This document shows, piece by piece, positions 8,842 through 18,688 of a DNA stretch of 64,000 bases (positions are counted from its first letter, which is position 1; each line of letters starts with the position of its first letter). This stretch comes from Nocardia exalbida NBRC 100660. GTDB lineage: Bacteria; Actinomycetota; Actinomycetes; Mycobacteriales; Mycobacteriaceae. The stretch spans positions 1 through 64,000 of the forward strand of contig NZ_BAFZ01000023.1 of assembly GCF_000308575.1 (NCBI RefSeq), in the 5' to 3' direction. The notes beneath the pieces were generated by a model that ran no database searches, had not been told where the DNA came from, and worked only from the letters and a program-made list of their open reading frames with translations. The position numbers and the translations under genes are program-made.

Positions 8842-9777
8842 ATGCCTATTCGCTCCCGGGCCGCGCGAGTCGTCGGTCTGCTGTTGGTCGCGGCCTGCGC
8901 GGCACTGTCGCACGCGCCGAGCGCGGGCGCCGCACCGGAGACACCGGCGCTGGACGGCGCCAACGATTGGTCGTGCACGCCCACCGGGGCACGGCCGGAG
9001 CCGGTGGTGCTCGTGCACGGCTCGGGCACCGATATCGGCCGCAGTTTCCCCCTGCTCGCGCCCGCCATCCGGGCCGAGGGGCATTGTGTTTTCGCCGCGA
9101 ATCTCGGTGCCGCTCCGGGTGTGGTCGACGCGGTGAGCGGGCAGACCGGCTCCAGTTCCACCGGCATCGGGCCGATCGGCGCGGCATTGCTGGGTCGGGC
9201 GGTCTACGGCGTGGCCGACATCGATCGGATGGCGGTCGAACTCGCCGAAGTCGTGCGGTCGGTGCGGGAGACCACGGGTGCGAGCCGGGTGGCGCTGGTC
9301 GGCCACTCCACCGGCGGCACCGTGATCCGGCAATACCTGCGCGCTCGCGGCGCGGAGGCGGTGTCGCGGGTGGTGACGCTCGGCACCCCGTACCGGGGCA
9401 CGACCTGGGACGGACTGCGCGCGGGCTACCCGGATCTGGCCGCACTCGGCCTGGGCAACGCGCAGATCGCGGCCCAGGTCTTCGGAACTCCGGGGCAACA
9501 GCAGGTGGTCGGGTCACCGCTGCTGAACCGGCTGAACGCGGGAGGCGAGACCGTGCCCGGTGTCCGGTACACGGCCATCGCCTCCCGCGCCGACCGAGTG
9601 ATCACGCCGCAGGACACCGCCGTGCTCGTCGCGCCCGCCGCCGCCGATCGCAACGTCTGGTTGCAGGACGGATGCCCTGGCGACACCGCCGACCACAGCG
9701 GCATGCTGGAAGACCCGCGCGCCGCCGCGGCCGTGCTCTCCGCACTCGCCGGAGACGAGCGAGCGTTGCCCTGCTGA
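8842..9777 (+). CDS. Secreted lipase/esterase, alpha/beta hydrolase (class 2 lipase-like)
   Basis: A 311-residue protein with a signal peptide ending near SAGAAPE (about residue 30). The oxyanion-hole motif PVVLVHGSG lies at about residue 54, the nucleophile elbow VGHSTGG at about 152-158, and a late DHSGMLEDP holds the likely catalytic His. Three Cys residues in the mature protein could form a disulfide, as in actinobacterial triacylglycerol lipases. It sits 17 bp behind the antigen-85-like gene, so both are probably co-expressed for envelope or extracellular lipid turnover. Substrate not inferable. Confidence 0.85.
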   Translation: MPIRSRAARVVGLLLVAACAALSHAPSAGAAPETPALDGANDWSCTPTGARPEPVVLVHGSGTDIGRSFPLLAPAIRAEGHCVFAANLGAAPGVVDAVSGQTGSSSTGIGPIGAALLGRAVYGVADIDRMAVELAEVVRSVRETTGASRVALVGHSTGGTVIRQYLRARGAEAVSRVVTLGTPYRGTTWDGLRAGYPDLAALGLGNAQIAAQVFGTPGQQQVVGSPLLNRLNAGGETVPGVRYTAIASRADRVITPQDTAVLVAPAAADRNVWLQDGCPGDTADHSGMLEDPRAAAAVLSALAGDERALPC

Positions 9778-9827
9778 TCCAGACCCGGGCCGGACACGAT
9801 CATTCGAGACGAAGATGGAGAACCGCG

Positions 9828-10481
9828 GTGGGTCTCGGCATTACCTGTAGGGGTCTGCGCCGCGAATTCGCGGGAGTCGTCGTGGTCGACGACGTGACAT
9901 TCCGTGCTCCCGCGGGCCGAGTCACCGGCGTGGCCGGACCGAACGGCGCGGGAAAGACGACCCTGTTGTCGATGCTCGCCGGTCGATTGCGGCCGCACCG
10001 AGGACATTTGCGAGTGGAGGACGCCGATCCGAGCGTCGAACCATGGGTGGTCCGATCCAGGGTCGGCTGGGTTCCCGACGTGTACGAAGGCGCCGAGACC
10101 TGGTCGATCCGGGAAGTGGTGGAGTATTCCGCGAAAATCGCCGGTCACACCGGAGCCGCGGCCGGCGAATTGGTCGATCGGGCATTGCATCTCACACGTT
10201 TGACGGATTCGTCTTCGACGCCCGTTCTCCGTCTCTGCCGGAGCGAGAAGAAGTGGCTGGGGCTGGCGGTGGCGCTGGCCGCCGGTACCGCCGCGCTCGT
10301 GCTGGACAACCCGATGGCCGATTTGGACGACGAAGGTCGGCGCTATCTGTCCGGAACGCTGCGAGCCCTGGCCCAGCAGGGTATGACGATCGTCGTTTCG
10401 GCTTGTGCCGAAGAGGACCTCGCCGGATGCGCGGAGGAGATTCTGCGCATCGATCACGGTCGGGTCGTCGCTACCGCGTGA
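9828..10481 (+). CDS. Orphan ABC-type ATP-binding protein with degenerate catalytic motifs
   Basis: A 217-residue, single-domain ABC protein. Walker A is intact (GPNGAGKTT, about residue 38). The remaining motifs are eroded. The signature position reads RLCRSEKKWLGLA instead of LSGGQ. Walker B reads ALVLDNPMADLDD, with Asn replacing the catalytic Glu. The switch-loop region reads VVSACAEED with no His. It should bind ATP but hydrolyse it poorly if at all. No permease lies nearby. The GTG at 9828 is used because GGAG lies eight bases upstream and the ABC fold starts at once. It lies 50 bp after the lipase and may be co-transcribed. Confidence 0.8.
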   Translation: MGLGITCRGLRREFAGVVVVDDVTFRAPAGRVTGVAGPNGAGKTTLLSMLAGRLRPHRGHLRVEDADPSVEPWVVRSRVGWVPDVYEGAETWSIREVVEYSAKIAGHTGAAAGELVDRALHLTRLTDSSSTPVLRLCRSEKKWLGLAVALAAGTAALVLDNPMADLDDEGRRYLSGTLRALAQQGMTIVVSACAEEDLAGCAEEILRIDHGRVVATA

Positions 10482-10534
10482 CGGCTCGATCCCGGCGCAT
10501 TCGCGGCTTTCGCGCGCCGACCGCGGGCTCGTGG

Positions 10535-11011
10535 CTACTTGGGCGTGACCCAGGTGGTGATATCGGCGTGCACGACCTCCAGGCCGTGCTTGTCGTAGAT
10601 CGATACCGGCACCACGATCTCGCGGCCCTCGATGATGGTCGCGAAATCCGGGAGTTCCGGCAGCTTCGCGACGGCCCGCAGCGCGGTCTCGGCTTTGGCC
10701 AGGTACCGCACGTTCATCGCCTTGGGAATCCACCGGTGCGTCGAAGGCACCGTCGCCTCGCTGAGCATGCCCATGGCGACCTCGGCCAGATTGCACGCCG
10801 CGATGGCGTGAAAAGTGCCCAGATGATTGTGGATTCCGAACCACTTCGGCGAGGTCACCTCGCACAGCCCCGGTTCGAGCCGGACCACGTTCGGCAACAC
10901 GGTGCCGAAGTAGGGCACCCGGGCCACCATCCCGAGCGAGAACAGGGCGTGCCCCAGCCGGTTGTCGGGCAGCTTCTTCCACCCGCGGTAGGTCGCGGTT
11001 TCGTTCGCCAT
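10535..11011 (-). CDS. Hotdog-fold protein, DUF4442 family (PaaI-like thioesterase)
   Basis: A 158-residue protein with the hotdog core typical of DUF4442: the HNHLGTFHAIAACNLAEVAMG helix region at about residues 64-84 and the RYLAKAETALRAVA strand pair further on. Members are predicted acyl-CoA thioesterases; no substrate is established for this subgroup. It is monocistronic and convergent with the ATPase gene. Its start lies 45 bp from the -35 element of the divergent ribosomal protein promoter. Confidence 0.75.
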   Translation of the reverse strand: MANETATYRGWKKLPDNRLGHALFSLGMVARVPYFGTVLPNVVRLEPGLCEVTSPKWFGIHNHLGTFHAIAACNLAEVAMGMLSEATVPSTHRWIPKAMNVRYLAKAETALRAVAKLPELPDFATIIEGREIVVPVSIYDKHGLEVVHADITTWVTPK

Positions 11012-11055
11012 ACGCGTATCTTACTCAAAAGTAAGTTTCTCGACACCCCACCGAT

Positions 11056-11085
11056 TTGAAGTGACTCCCGGGGGTCGTGCATACT
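11056..11085 (+). promoter_or_regulatory. Probable sigma-A promoter of the S10 operon
   Basis: TTGAAG at 11056-11061 and CATACT at 11080-11085, separated by 18 bp, resemble -35 and -10 elements of a housekeeping promoter. It is the best candidate upstream of rpsJ and leaves a leader of roughly 350 bases. Confidence 0.5.
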
Positions 11086-11089
11086 GTTC

Positions 11090-11443
11090 GGGTTGCCCTG
11101 CACCGGGCCATGTCTGTTTCCCAGTGAAGCGGGTGGTCGGGCGGGGCGAGCAGTACCCCATCATGTACCTCGCCGGGTTTCCGGCGTGGGTACGTCCGGG
11201 ACAGTGTTCCAGGTCTGAGACGCAGTGCGATCCGAGGCCGAGGAATGAGCGGACGGGCGACACGCCCGACCGCGTGGACCGGAGAACCATGACAGATGAA
11301 CAGCGGCGAGATCGGGCGTGCCCGGTCATGAGTCTCCACTGAGACGTCTTCGTGTGTTCGGGCTGTGCAAATGAGGGTGGTCCAGTGGACCGGCGTAGCC
11401 GGCTTCCGGATCACGAAGGAAAGCGGAGAAAAGGACACTTAGC
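11090..11443 (+). promoter_or_regulatory. Long untranslated leader of the S10 operon
   Basis: About 350 bases without a convincing gene separate the predicted promoter from rpsJ. The region holds several short hairpins: CGGGCG-aca-CGCCCG at 11254-11268, GGTCCA-g-TGGACC at 11379-11391 and CCGGC/GCCGG at 11390-11402, the last two mutually overlapping. S10 leaders of other bacteria carry L4 autoregulation, but the E. coli-type structure is not recognisable here. A regulatory role is inference. Confidence 0.4.
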
Positions 11444-11749
11444 GTGGCGGGACAAAAGATCCGCATCAGGCTCAAGGCCTATGACCACGAGGCGATCGAC
11501 GCATCGGCGCGCAAGATCGTGGAGACGGTGACCCGCACCGGGGCACGCGTCGTCGGCCCGGTGCCGTTGCCGACCGAGAAGAACGTGTACTGCGTCATCC
11601 GTTCGCCGCACAAGTACAAGGACTCGCGCGAACACTTCGAGATGCGTACGCACAAGCGCCTCATCGACATCCTCGACCCGACGCCGAAGACGGTGGACGC
11701 GCTCATGCGCATCGACCTGCCGGCCAGCGTCGACGTCAACATTCAGTGA
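11444..11749 (+). CDS. rpsJ: 30S ribosomal protein S10
   Basis: A 101-residue protein matching S10 along its whole length ([20 protein letters not shown] near the N-terminus, the conserved [11 protein letters not shown] loop, the ending [10 protein letters not shown]). It is the first gene of the operon. S10 is a 30S head protein and also the NusE partner of NusB in antitermination. The start is GTG; the second codon Ala matches other actinobacterial S10 proteins. Confidence 0.98.
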   Translation: MAGQKIRIRLKAYDHEAIDASARKIVETVTRTGARVVGPVPLPTEKNVYCVIRSPHKYKDSREHFEMRTHKRLIDILDPTPKTVDALMRIDLPASVDVNIQ

Positions 11750-11763
11750 CGGGGACTCGAGAC

Positions 11764-12429
11764 ATGACTGACAACAAGAACAGGCCGGCCGCCGGCATCC
11801 TGGGCACCAAGCTCGGCATGACCCAGGTCTTCGACGACAAGAACCGCGTCGTTCCCGTGACCGTCATCAAGGCCGGGCCGAACGTCGTCACCCAGATCCG
11901 CACCGAGGAGCGCGACGGCTACAGCGCCGTCCAGGTCGCTTTCGGTGCCATCGACCCGCGCAAGGTGAACAAGCCGGTCTCCGGCCAGTTCGCCAAGGCA
12001 GGCGTCACCCCGCGCCGCCATGTCGCCGAGATCCGCGTCGCGGACGCCACCACCTTCGAGGTCGGCCAGGAGATCAGCGCCGACGTGTTCGAAGAGGGCA
12101 GCTACGTCGACGTCACCGGCACCAGCAAGGGCAAGGGCTTCGCGGGCACCATGAAGCGCCACGGCTTCCGTGGCCAGGGCGCCTCGCACGGTGCGCAGGC
12201 CGTGCACCGTCGTCCGGGTTCGATCGGTGGCTGCGCCACCCCCGGACGCGTGTTCAAGGGCATGCGCATGTCGGGCCGGATGGGTAACGACCGGGTCACC
12301 ACGCAGAACCTCTCGGTGCACAAGGTCGACGCCGAGAACGGCCTGCTGCTGATCAAGGGAGCGATCCCGGGTCGCAAGGGCGGCGTCGTGATCGTCAAGA
12401 GCGCCGTGAAGGGTGGTGCGCACGCATGA
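11764..12429 (+). CDS. rplC: 50S ribosomal protein L3
   Basis: A 221-residue L3 with the signature [12 protein letters not shown] at the N-terminus and the loop [22 protein letters not shown] segment (about residues 135-152) that reaches toward the peptidyl transferase centre. The ATG at 11764 is preferred over 11746, which overlaps rpsJ. It overlaps rplD by four bases (ATGA), indicating translational coupling. Confidence 0.97.
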   Translation: MTDNKNRPAAGILGTKLGMTQVFDDKNRVVPVTVIKAGPNVVTQIRTEERDGYSAVQVAFGAIDPRKVNKPVSGQFAKAGVTPRRHVAEIRVADATTFEVGQEISADVFEEGSYVDVTGTSKGKGFAGTMKRHGFRGQGASHGAQAVHRRPGSIGGCATPGRVFKGMRMSGRMGNDRVTTQNLSVHKVDAENGLLLIKGAIPGRKGGVVIVKSAVKGGAHA

Positions 12430-13100
12430 CCAGCCTCGAGAAGAAGGCCAACCTGACGCTGCCGGTCAAGGAGATCGGCGGCAAGACCAACGGCACCGTC
12501 GATCTCCCCGCGGAGATCTTCGACGTGACCGCCAACATCGCGCTGATGCACCAGGTCGTCGTGGCCCAGCAGGCCGCGGCCCGCCAGGGCACGCATGCGA
12601 CCAAGACGCGTGGCCAGGTCTCCGGTGGTGGCAAGAAGCCGTACCGGCAGAAGGGCACCGGCCGCGCCCGCCAGGGTTCGACCCGCGCGCCGCAGTTCGC
12701 CGGTGGTGGCACCGTGCACGGCCCGCAGCCGCGCGACTACACCCAGCGCCTGCCCAAGAAGATGAAGGCCGCCGCCCTGCGTGGCGCCCTGTCCGATCGG
12801 GCTCGCAACGAGCGCATCCACGTGATCACCGAACTGGTGGCCGGCCAGACCCCGTCCACCAAGACCGCCAAGAGCTTCCTGGCCGAGTTGTCGGACCGCA
12901 AGAAGTTCCTGGTCGTGGTGGGCCGCGAGGACGTCGCCGCGTGGAAGAGCCTGGCGAACCTGCAGAACGTGCACCCGATCGCCCCCGACCAGCTCAATAC
13001 CTACGACGTCCTCAACAGTGACGAAGTGGTGTTCAGCGTCGAGGCGCTCAACGCGTTCGTGCACGGCCCGGCCGAGGCTGCACAGGAGGAGAGCAAGTGA
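12426..13100 (+). CDS. rplD: 50S ribosomal protein L4
   Basis: A 224-residue L4. The extended loop that lines the exit tunnel is present ([18 protein letters not shown], about residues 67-84), followed by the [13 protein letters not shown] segment. In some bacteria L4 feeds back on the S10 operon leader; that is not shown here. It overlaps rplC upstream and rplW downstream by four bases each. Confidence 0.97.
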   Translation: MTSLEKKANLTLPVKEIGGKTNGTVDLPAEIFDVTANIALMHQVVVAQQAAARQGTHATKTRGQVSGGGKKPYRQKGTGRARQGSTRAPQFAGGGTVHGPQPRDYTQRLPKKMKAAALRGALSDRARNERIHVITELVAGQTPSTKTAKSFLAELSDRKKFLVVVGREDVAAWKSLANLQNVHPIAPDQLNTYDVLNSDEVVFSVEALNAFVHGPAEAAQEESK

Positions 13101-13402
13101 CCACCATCGCCGACCCCCGCGACATTCTGCTGGCGCCGGTCATCTCCGAGAAGTCCTACGGACTGATCGAGGAAGGCACCTACACCTTCCTGGTGCACCC
13201 GGACTCGAACAAGACGCAGATCAAGATCGCCGTGGAGAAGGTCTTCGGTGTGAAGGTGACCAGCGTCAACACCGCCAACCGTCAGGGCAAGCGCAAGCGG
13301 ACCCGCTTCGGTTACGGCAAGCGCAAGAACACCAAGCGCGCGCTCGTGACCATCTCGGCCGACAGCAAGCCCATCGAGATCTTCGGAGGCCCGGTCGCGT
13401 AA
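13097..13402 (+). CDS. rplW: 50S ribosomal protein L23
   Basis: A 101-residue L23 with the family core [18 protein letters not shown] and the basic [20 protein letters not shown] loop. L23 sits at the tunnel exit and docks trigger factor and SRP. The GTG start overlaps the L4 stop (GTGA). Confidence 0.97.
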   Translation: MTTIADPRDILLAPVISEKSYGLIEEGTYTFLVHPDSNKTQIKIAVEKVFGVKVTSVNTANRQGKRKRTRFGYGKRKNTKRALVTISADSKPIEIFGGPVA

Positions 13403-13435
13403 GCGCTCGGGAATCCAGAAAGTAGAGAAGAACTC

Positions 13436-14272
13436 ATGGCAATCCGTAAGTACAAGCCGACTACGCCGGGCCGTCGTGGCGCCAGCGTCTCGGACTTCGC
13501 CGAGATCACCAGGTCGACCCCGGAGAAGTCGCTGCTGCGCCCGCTGTCCAAGTCCGGCGGCCGCAACGCCCACGGCCGGATCACCACCCGGCACCGCGGT
13601 GGCGGGCACAAGCGGGCCTACCGTCTGATCGACTTCCGTCGTTTGGACAAGGACGGCATCCCGGCCAAGGTCGCGCACATCGAGTACGACCCGAACCGCA
13701 CCGCGAATATCGCGCTGCTGCACTTCGTGGACGGCGAGAAGCGCTACATCATCGCCCCCAAGGGCGTGACGCAGGGCACCCGCATCGAGTCCGGCCCGAC
13801 GGCCGACATCAAGCCGGGCAACAACCTGCCGCTGCGCAACATCCCGACCGGTACCACCATCCACGCGGTGGAGCTGCGTCCGGGCGGCGGCGCCAAGCTG
13901 GCCCGCTCGGCCGGCATGAGCATCCAGCTGCTCGGTAAGGAAGGCCCCTACGCCACGCTGCGTATGCCCTCCGGTGAGATCCGCCGCGTCGACGTGCGCT
14001 GCCGCGCCACCGTCGGCGAGGTCGGCAATGCCGAGCAGTCGAACATCAACTGGGGTAAGGCCGGCCGTATGCGCTGGAAGGGTCGCCGCCCCACGGTCCG
14101 TGGTGTCGTCATGAACCCGGTCGACCACCCGCATGGTGGTGGTGAGGGCAAGACCTCCGGTGGTCGCCACCCGGTCTCGCCGTGGGGTCAGCCGGAAGGC
14201 CGCACCCGCAAGCCCAACCGTCCGAGCGACAAGCTCATCGTCCGCCGTCGCAAGACCGGCAAGAAGCGCTGA
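13436..14272 (+). CDS. rplB: 50S ribosomal protein L2
   Basis: A 278-residue L2 with the characteristic [16 protein letters not shown] N-terminus (here [17 protein letters not shown]) and the catalytic-centre proximal [15 protein letters not shown] segment containing the conserved His near residue 229. L2 is needed for subunit association and peptidyl transfer. AGAGAAGA precedes the ATG, 33 bp after rplW. Confidence 0.98.
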   Translation: MAIRKYKPTTPGRRGASVSDFAEITRSTPEKSLLRPLSKSGGRNAHGRITTRHRGGGHKRAYRLIDFRRLDKDGIPAKVAHIEYDPNRTANIALLHFVDGEKRYIIAPKGVTQGTRIESGPTADIKPGNNLPLRNIPTGTTIHAVELRPGGGAKLARSAGMSIQLLGKEGPYATLRMPSGEIRRVDVRCRATVGEVGNAEQSNINWGKAGRMRWKGRRPTVRGVVMNPVDHPHGGGEGKTSGGRHPVSPWGQPEGRTRKPNRPSDKLIVRRRKTGKKR

Positions 14273-14287
14273 AGGAGGAGGTAAGAA

Positions 14288-14569
14288 ATGCCACGCAGCC
14301 TCAAGAAAGGCCCGTTTGTCGACGACCACCTCCTCGCGAAGGTGGACGTGCAGAACGAGAAGGGCACCAAGCAGGTCATCAAGACCTGGTCGCGTCGTTC
14401 GACCATCATCCCCGATTTCATCGGGCACACGTTCGCGGTGCACGACGGCCGCAAGCACGTGCCGGTGTTCGTCTCGGACAACATGGTCGGGCACAAGCTC
14501 GGTGAGTTCGCGCCGACCAGGACGTTCAAGAGCCACGTCAAGGAAGACCGGAAGAGCAAGCGGCGATGA
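14288..14569 (+). CDS. rpsS: 30S ribosomal protein S19
   Basis: A 93-residue S19 starting [16 protein letters not shown] and containing the conserved [20 protein letters not shown] core. It lies in the 30S head next to S13. A strong AAGGAGGAGG motif precedes the ATG. The stop overlaps the rplV start by four bases. Confidence 0.98.
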   Translation: MPRSLKKGPFVDDHLLAKVDVQNEKGTKQVIKTWSRRSTIIPDFIGHTFAVHDGRKHVPVFVSDNMVGHKLGEFAPTRTFKSHVKEDRKSKRR

Positions 14570-14970
14570 CGACGACCGAGACTCAGAACCCGACTGCGCG
14601 CGCGACCGCCAAGCACGTTCGCGTGACCCCGATGAAGGCACGCCGTGTCGTGGACCTGGTCCGCGGCAAGCGCGTCGAGGACGCCCTCGCCCTGCTGAAG
14701 TTCGCGCCCCAGGCCGCGAGCGAGCCGGTCGCCAAGGTCGTCGCCAGTGCCGCCGCCAACGCCGAGAACAACCTCGGCCTGAACCCGGCCACGCTGGTCA
14801 TCTCGACCGCCTACGTCGATGAGGGTACGACCCTGAAGCGGTTCCAGCCGCGTGCCCAGGGCCGTGCGTTCCGCATCCGCAAGCGCACCAGCCACATCAC
14901 CATCGAGGTCGAGAGCATCCCCACCGCCGGTGGATCCACTCGTAACCGCCGGAAGGGAGGGGCAAAGTAA
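14566..14970 (+). CDS. rplV: 50S ribosomal protein L22
   Basis: A 134-residue L22. [18 protein letters not shown] is the family N-terminal helix region, and the beta-hairpin segment around [15 protein letters not shown] reaches into the exit tunnel, where macrolide-resistance changes occur in other species. The C-terminus is a basic Gly/Asn-rich tail. The rpsC start follows directly after the stop codon. Confidence 0.97.
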   Translation: MTTTETQNPTARATAKHVRVTPMKARRVVDLVRGKRVEDALALLKFAPQAASEPVAKVVASAAANAENNLGLNPATLVISTAYVDEGTTLKRFQPRAQGRAFRIRKRTSHITIEVESIPTAGGSTRNRRKGGAK

Positions 14971-15765
<795 letters not shown>

Positions 15766-15768
15766 CGC

Positions 15769-16185
15769 ATGCTGATGCCTCGCAAGGTGAAGCACCGCAA
15801 GCAGCATCACCCGGGTCGTTCCGGCATGGCCAAGGGCGGCACCTCGGTGGCGTTCGGCGAGTTCGGCATCCAGGCGCTGGAGCCGGCGTACGTCACCAAC
15901 CGGCAGATCGAGTCGGCGCGTATCGCGATGACTCGCCACATCCGCCGTGGCGGCAAGATCTGGATCAACATCTACCCGGATCGCCCGCTGACCAAGAAGC
16001 CCGCCGAGACCCGCATGGGTTCCGGTAAGGGTTCGCCGGAGTGGTGGGTCGCGAACGTCAAGCCCGGTCGCGTGATGTTCGAGATGAGCTACCCGAACGA
16101 GGAGACCGCTCGTGAGGCCCTGCGCCGCGCGATGCACAAGCTCCCGATGAAGTGCAGGATCGTGACCAGGGAGGAGCAGTTCTGA
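15769..16185 (+). CDS. rplP: 50S ribosomal protein L16
   Basis: A 138-residue L16 starting [17 protein letters not shown], which fixes the first ATG at 15769 rather than 15775. The conserved [20 protein letters not shown] segment (about residues 84-103) is intact. L16 lies by the A site and is needed for tRNA accommodation. The stop TGA overlaps the rpmC start (TGATG). Confidence 0.98.
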   Translation: MLMPRKVKHRKQHHPGRSGMAKGGTSVAFGEFGIQALEPAYVTNRQIESARIAMTRHIRRGGKIWINIYPDRPLTKKPAETRMGSGKGSPEWWVANVKPGRVMFEMSYPNEETAREALRRAMHKLPMKCRIVTREEQF

Positions 16186-16424
16186 TGGCTACCGGAACAC
16201 CGGCCGCAGAGCTCCGCGAGCTCACCGAAGAGGAGTTGGTGGCCAAGCTGCGCGACTCCAAGGAAGAGCTGTTCAACCTGCGCTTCCAGATGGCGACGGG
16301 TCAGCTGGACAACAACCGTCGTCTGCGCGTCGTCCGTCACGAGATCGCGCGCATCTACACGGTCATGCGTGAGCGCGAGCTCGGTCTGGCCACCGGACCC
16401 GCTGGCAAGGGAGATGCCGCATGA
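16185..16424 (+). CDS. rpmC: 50S ribosomal protein L29
   Basis: A 79-residue L29 with the helical-hairpin core [20 protein letters not shown] and the conserved [13 protein letters not shown] region. GGGAGGAG precedes the ATG at 16185, which overlaps the L16 stop. The protein sits near the tunnel exit. It overlaps rpsQ by four bases. Confidence 0.97.
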   Translation: MATGTPAAELRELTEEELVAKLRDSKEELFNLRFQMATGQLDNNRRLRVVRHEIARIYTVMRERELGLATGPAGKGDAA

Positions 16425-16693
16425 GCGACAAAGTAGAAGGGCAGCGCGGCACCCGCAAGGTGCGTGTCGGCTACGTTGTCTCGGACAAGATGAACAAGAC
16501 GATCGTCGTCGAGCTGGAAGACCGCCACCGGCACCCGCTCTACGGCAAGATCATTCGCACCACCTCGAAGGTGAAGGCGCACGACGAGAACGAGATCGCC
16601 GGCATCGGCGACCGCGTTCAGCTGATGGAGACCCGTCCGCTGTCGGCCACCAAGCGCTGGCGCCTGGTCGAGGTCCTGGAGAGGGCCAAGTAA
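16421..16693 (+). CDS. rpsQ: 30S ribosomal protein S17
   Basis: A 90-residue S17 with the OB-fold core [20 protein letters not shown] and the ending [21 protein letters not shown]. It is the last gene of the operon. rplN and the spc genes that follow in many bacteria are not next; a terminator lies 24 bp after the stop. Confidence 0.97.
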   Translation: MSDKVEGQRGTRKVRVGYVVSDKMNKTIVVELEDRHRHPLYGKIIRTTSKVKAHDENEIAGIGDRVQLMETRPLSATKRWRLVEVLERAK

Positions 16694-16716
16694 GCCTTTC
16701 CACGGCGTGAAACCCG

Positions 16717-16749
16717 AAGGCCCGCTTCCTGTTCCGGGAGGCGGGCCTT
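16717..16749 (+). terminator. Rho-independent-type terminator after rpsQ
   Basis: AAGGCCCGC (16717-16725) pairs perfectly with GCGGGCCTT (16741-16749) around a 15-base loop. There is no long U-tract, as is common in actinobacteria. It closes the S10 operon 24 bp after the rpsQ stop. Confidence 0.8.
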
Positions 16750-16791
16750 CGCCGTATCCGGGCATGTCCGGATTTCACGGAAGCGCGATGG

Positions 16792-16811
16792 AGTACCCAT
16801 CGATGGGTACT
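16792..16811. promoter_or_regulatory. Perfect 20-bp palindrome, candidate operator
   Basis: AGTACCCATCGATGGGTACT is a perfect 20-bp inverted repeat. It lies 96 bp before the GTG start of the 16908 gene and 43 bp after the S10 terminator, the right position for a repressor or activator site. No cognate regulator gene is adjacent. Confidence 0.5.
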
Positions 16812-16907
16812 GTCGTGGTTGTGTTGTGTGCGGCGATCGAGCGCGCCGCAAGCAGGCTCGTAGCCTGACCGATACGGCGAGCGAAGGCCGATGTGGAGGT
16901 GTGCGCG

Positions 16908-17729
16908 GTGGCATATGGGACTCGACCCGGCCGGCCCGATGACCGAGCGCCGCTGCGGGAGCATCTGCTCAGGACGCGGATCGCGGGGGATGTCGCGACG
17001 CCTCGGGAGGGGAATCTCTCGAATTATCGCAAGATGGTGGACAAAGATCCGGGGTACCAGTTCGGCCTGACGCTGAAGGATTGGACGTTCGGCGAAACCC
17101 TGGAGATGATGGCGCGTCTGTGCGGGGTCGACCCGGACCCACGTCATCGGCGGGGTCCCGACACCATCGACGTCGACCTCACCCTGGACGCGCTCGACGC
17201 GATGGGGGCGCGGATCGGCCAGGCGGCCCGCCGTCGGGAAACCGTGATCCTGGCGACCGGGCATCCCCACACGCTCTTGGGCGTCTATCGTGCCGTCGAG
17301 GATGCGTTGCGTGCCGCGGGATGCGTGGTGCTCGCGCCCGCCGCCGGATGGTCCTACCGGGTCACTACCCGTTTCGGACCGCAGAATCGCGAAATCATCT
17401 ACACCTCGGGTGTTGCCGCGCTCGGCACCGACGGCAGGCTGGAACACACGCATGACCCGCACCCGATGCGGGCGATGCTCCGGGAGTTGCGCGACACCGA
17501 GCCCGACCACTGGCCCGACCTGGTCGTCGCCGACCACGGGTGGGCCGGTGCGGCGGGGGAAGCGGGCATCGAAACCGTCGGTTTCGCCGACAGCAACGAT
17601 CCCGCCCTGTTCGCCGGACACGCCGAGGGAAAGATCGCCGTCACGGTGCCCCTCGACGACGGCATCCGCCCCGACCACTACCAGCCGTTGACCACCTACC
17701 TGCTCGACCGGGCGGGTCTGGGCCGGTGA
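16908..17729 (+). CDS. Conserved actinobacterial protein of the family commonly annotated as 'phosphatase'
   Basis: A 273-residue soluble protein. Conserved-looking elements are an N-terminal LLRTRIAGDVATPREGN, a central ILATGHPHTLLG, a GWSYR segment, VVADHGWAGAAGEAGIETVG and FADSNDPALFAGHAEGK. I recognise these as the family named 'phosphatase' in actinobacterial genomes. Asp/His/Asn residues in the ADHGWAG and FADSNDPAL motifs could form a metal site, but the reaction is not established to my knowledge. The GTG at 16908 is chosen because GGAGG sits eight bases before it. It is monocistronic and convergent with the epimerase, with the stop codons 2 bp apart. Confidence 0.7.
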   Translation: MAYGTRPGRPDDRAPLREHLLRTRIAGDVATPREGNLSNYRKMVDKDPGYQFGLTLKDWTFGETLEMMARLCGVDPDPRHRRGPDTIDVDLTLDALDAMGARIGQAARRRETVILATGHPHTLLGVYRAVEDALRAAGCVVLAPAAGWSYRVTTRFGPQNREIIYTSGVAALGTDGRLEHTHDPHPMRAMLRELRDTEPDHWPDLVVADHGWAGAAGEAGIETVGFADSNDPALFAGHAEGKIAVTVPLDDGIRPDHYQPLTTYLLDRAGLGR

Positions 17730-17731
17730 CG

Positions 17732-18640
17732 TCAGCGTGAATTCCGCCGTTCGTGGTCGGAGATGTCGCGGACTATGCTCTCGAGCTCGGAATGCCTCGG
17801 ATACCAGCCTAATTCGGCCGCCGCCTTGGCGGGGTCGCTGATCAATGCGGCCGGTTCGGGCGCCGGTGGACGATGGATCAGCTGGATTCGACGGCCGGTC
17901 TGCTGTTCGACGGCGGCGACGACGTCGAGGACGCTGCTGCCCCGCCCACTGCCGATGAGGTACCGCTCGAACCCGCCCGGCGGTGTTTGCTCGAGGCACG
18001 CGGCGAAAGCGGCTGCGGCATCGTCGATGTGCAGGTAATCGCGTACCGCGCTGCCGTCGCCGTTCACCTCCAATGCCGAACCGTTCAGGGCGGCGGCGAA
18101 CGTGCGGGGAATCAGGCGCGTGGGGTCCGGGTCGGCGCCGCCTGCCACGTTCATCAAACGCAGTACGGCAGCCGACAAGCGTCCAGTGCCCGCCTGTGCG
18201 TGGAGCGCCCACTCGGCGGCCAGTTTGCTTGCCGCGTACGGGTGCGGCGGTGCGTCGGGCAGATTCTCCGTCATCGGTTGAATCTCCGGAGTCCCGTATA
18301 TCGAGCCGGTCGAGGCGAAGACGATCCGCGATACTCCGGCCGCGGACATGGCCTCCAGTAATGCGACCGTCCCGCCCGTATTGACGCGAAAGTACCGCAA
18401 GGGTTCGGTTATCGACTCGCGCGCGCGAGTGAGCCCGGCGAGATGACACACCGCCTCCGCGCCCTCCAGCGCCTCGCGCAGTGCGGCGTCATCCATCAGG
18501 TCGGCGACTCGCGCCGCCGTCCGCGAGGGCGAAACGCGCTTGCGAACCATCGCGATCGGCTCGTGCCCGGCTCTGCTCAGCAGGCGAACGACCGCCCGGC
18601 CGAGATAGCCGTTCGCTCCTGTGACGAGAACGCGCACCAC
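17732..18640 (-). CDS. NAD-dependent epimerase/dehydratase (extended SDR)
   Basis: A 302-residue extended short-chain dehydrogenase. The NAD-binding motif is TGANGYLGRAV (residues 7-17). The catalytic Ser is in ASTGSIYG and the catalytic pair in YAASK (about residues 144-148). The substrate half includes RDYLHIDDAAAAF, typical of UDP-sugar epimerases such as GalE relatives. Expected substrate: a nucleotide sugar, identity unknown. GTG at 18640 or 18637 both fit. No glycosyltransferase neighbours are present. Confidence 0.85.
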   Translation of the reverse strand: MVRVLVTGANGYLGRAVVRLLSRAGHEPIAMVRKRVSPSRTAARVADLMDDAALREALEGAEAVCHLAGLTRARESITEPLRYFRVNTGGTVALLEAMSAAGVSRIVFASTGSIYGTPEIQPMTENLPDAPPHPYAASKLAAEWALHAQAGTGRLSAAVLRLMNVAGGADPDPTRLIPRTFAAALNGSALEVNGDGSAVRDYLHIDDAAAAFAACLEQTPPGGFERYLIGSGRGSSVLDVVAAVEQQTGRRIQLIHRPPAPEPAALISDPAKAAAELGWYPRHSELESIVRDISDHERRNSR

Positions 18641-18688
18641 ACGATCTTGTCATCGACCAGAACTAGCTATTGATATGAACCGGCCCGC

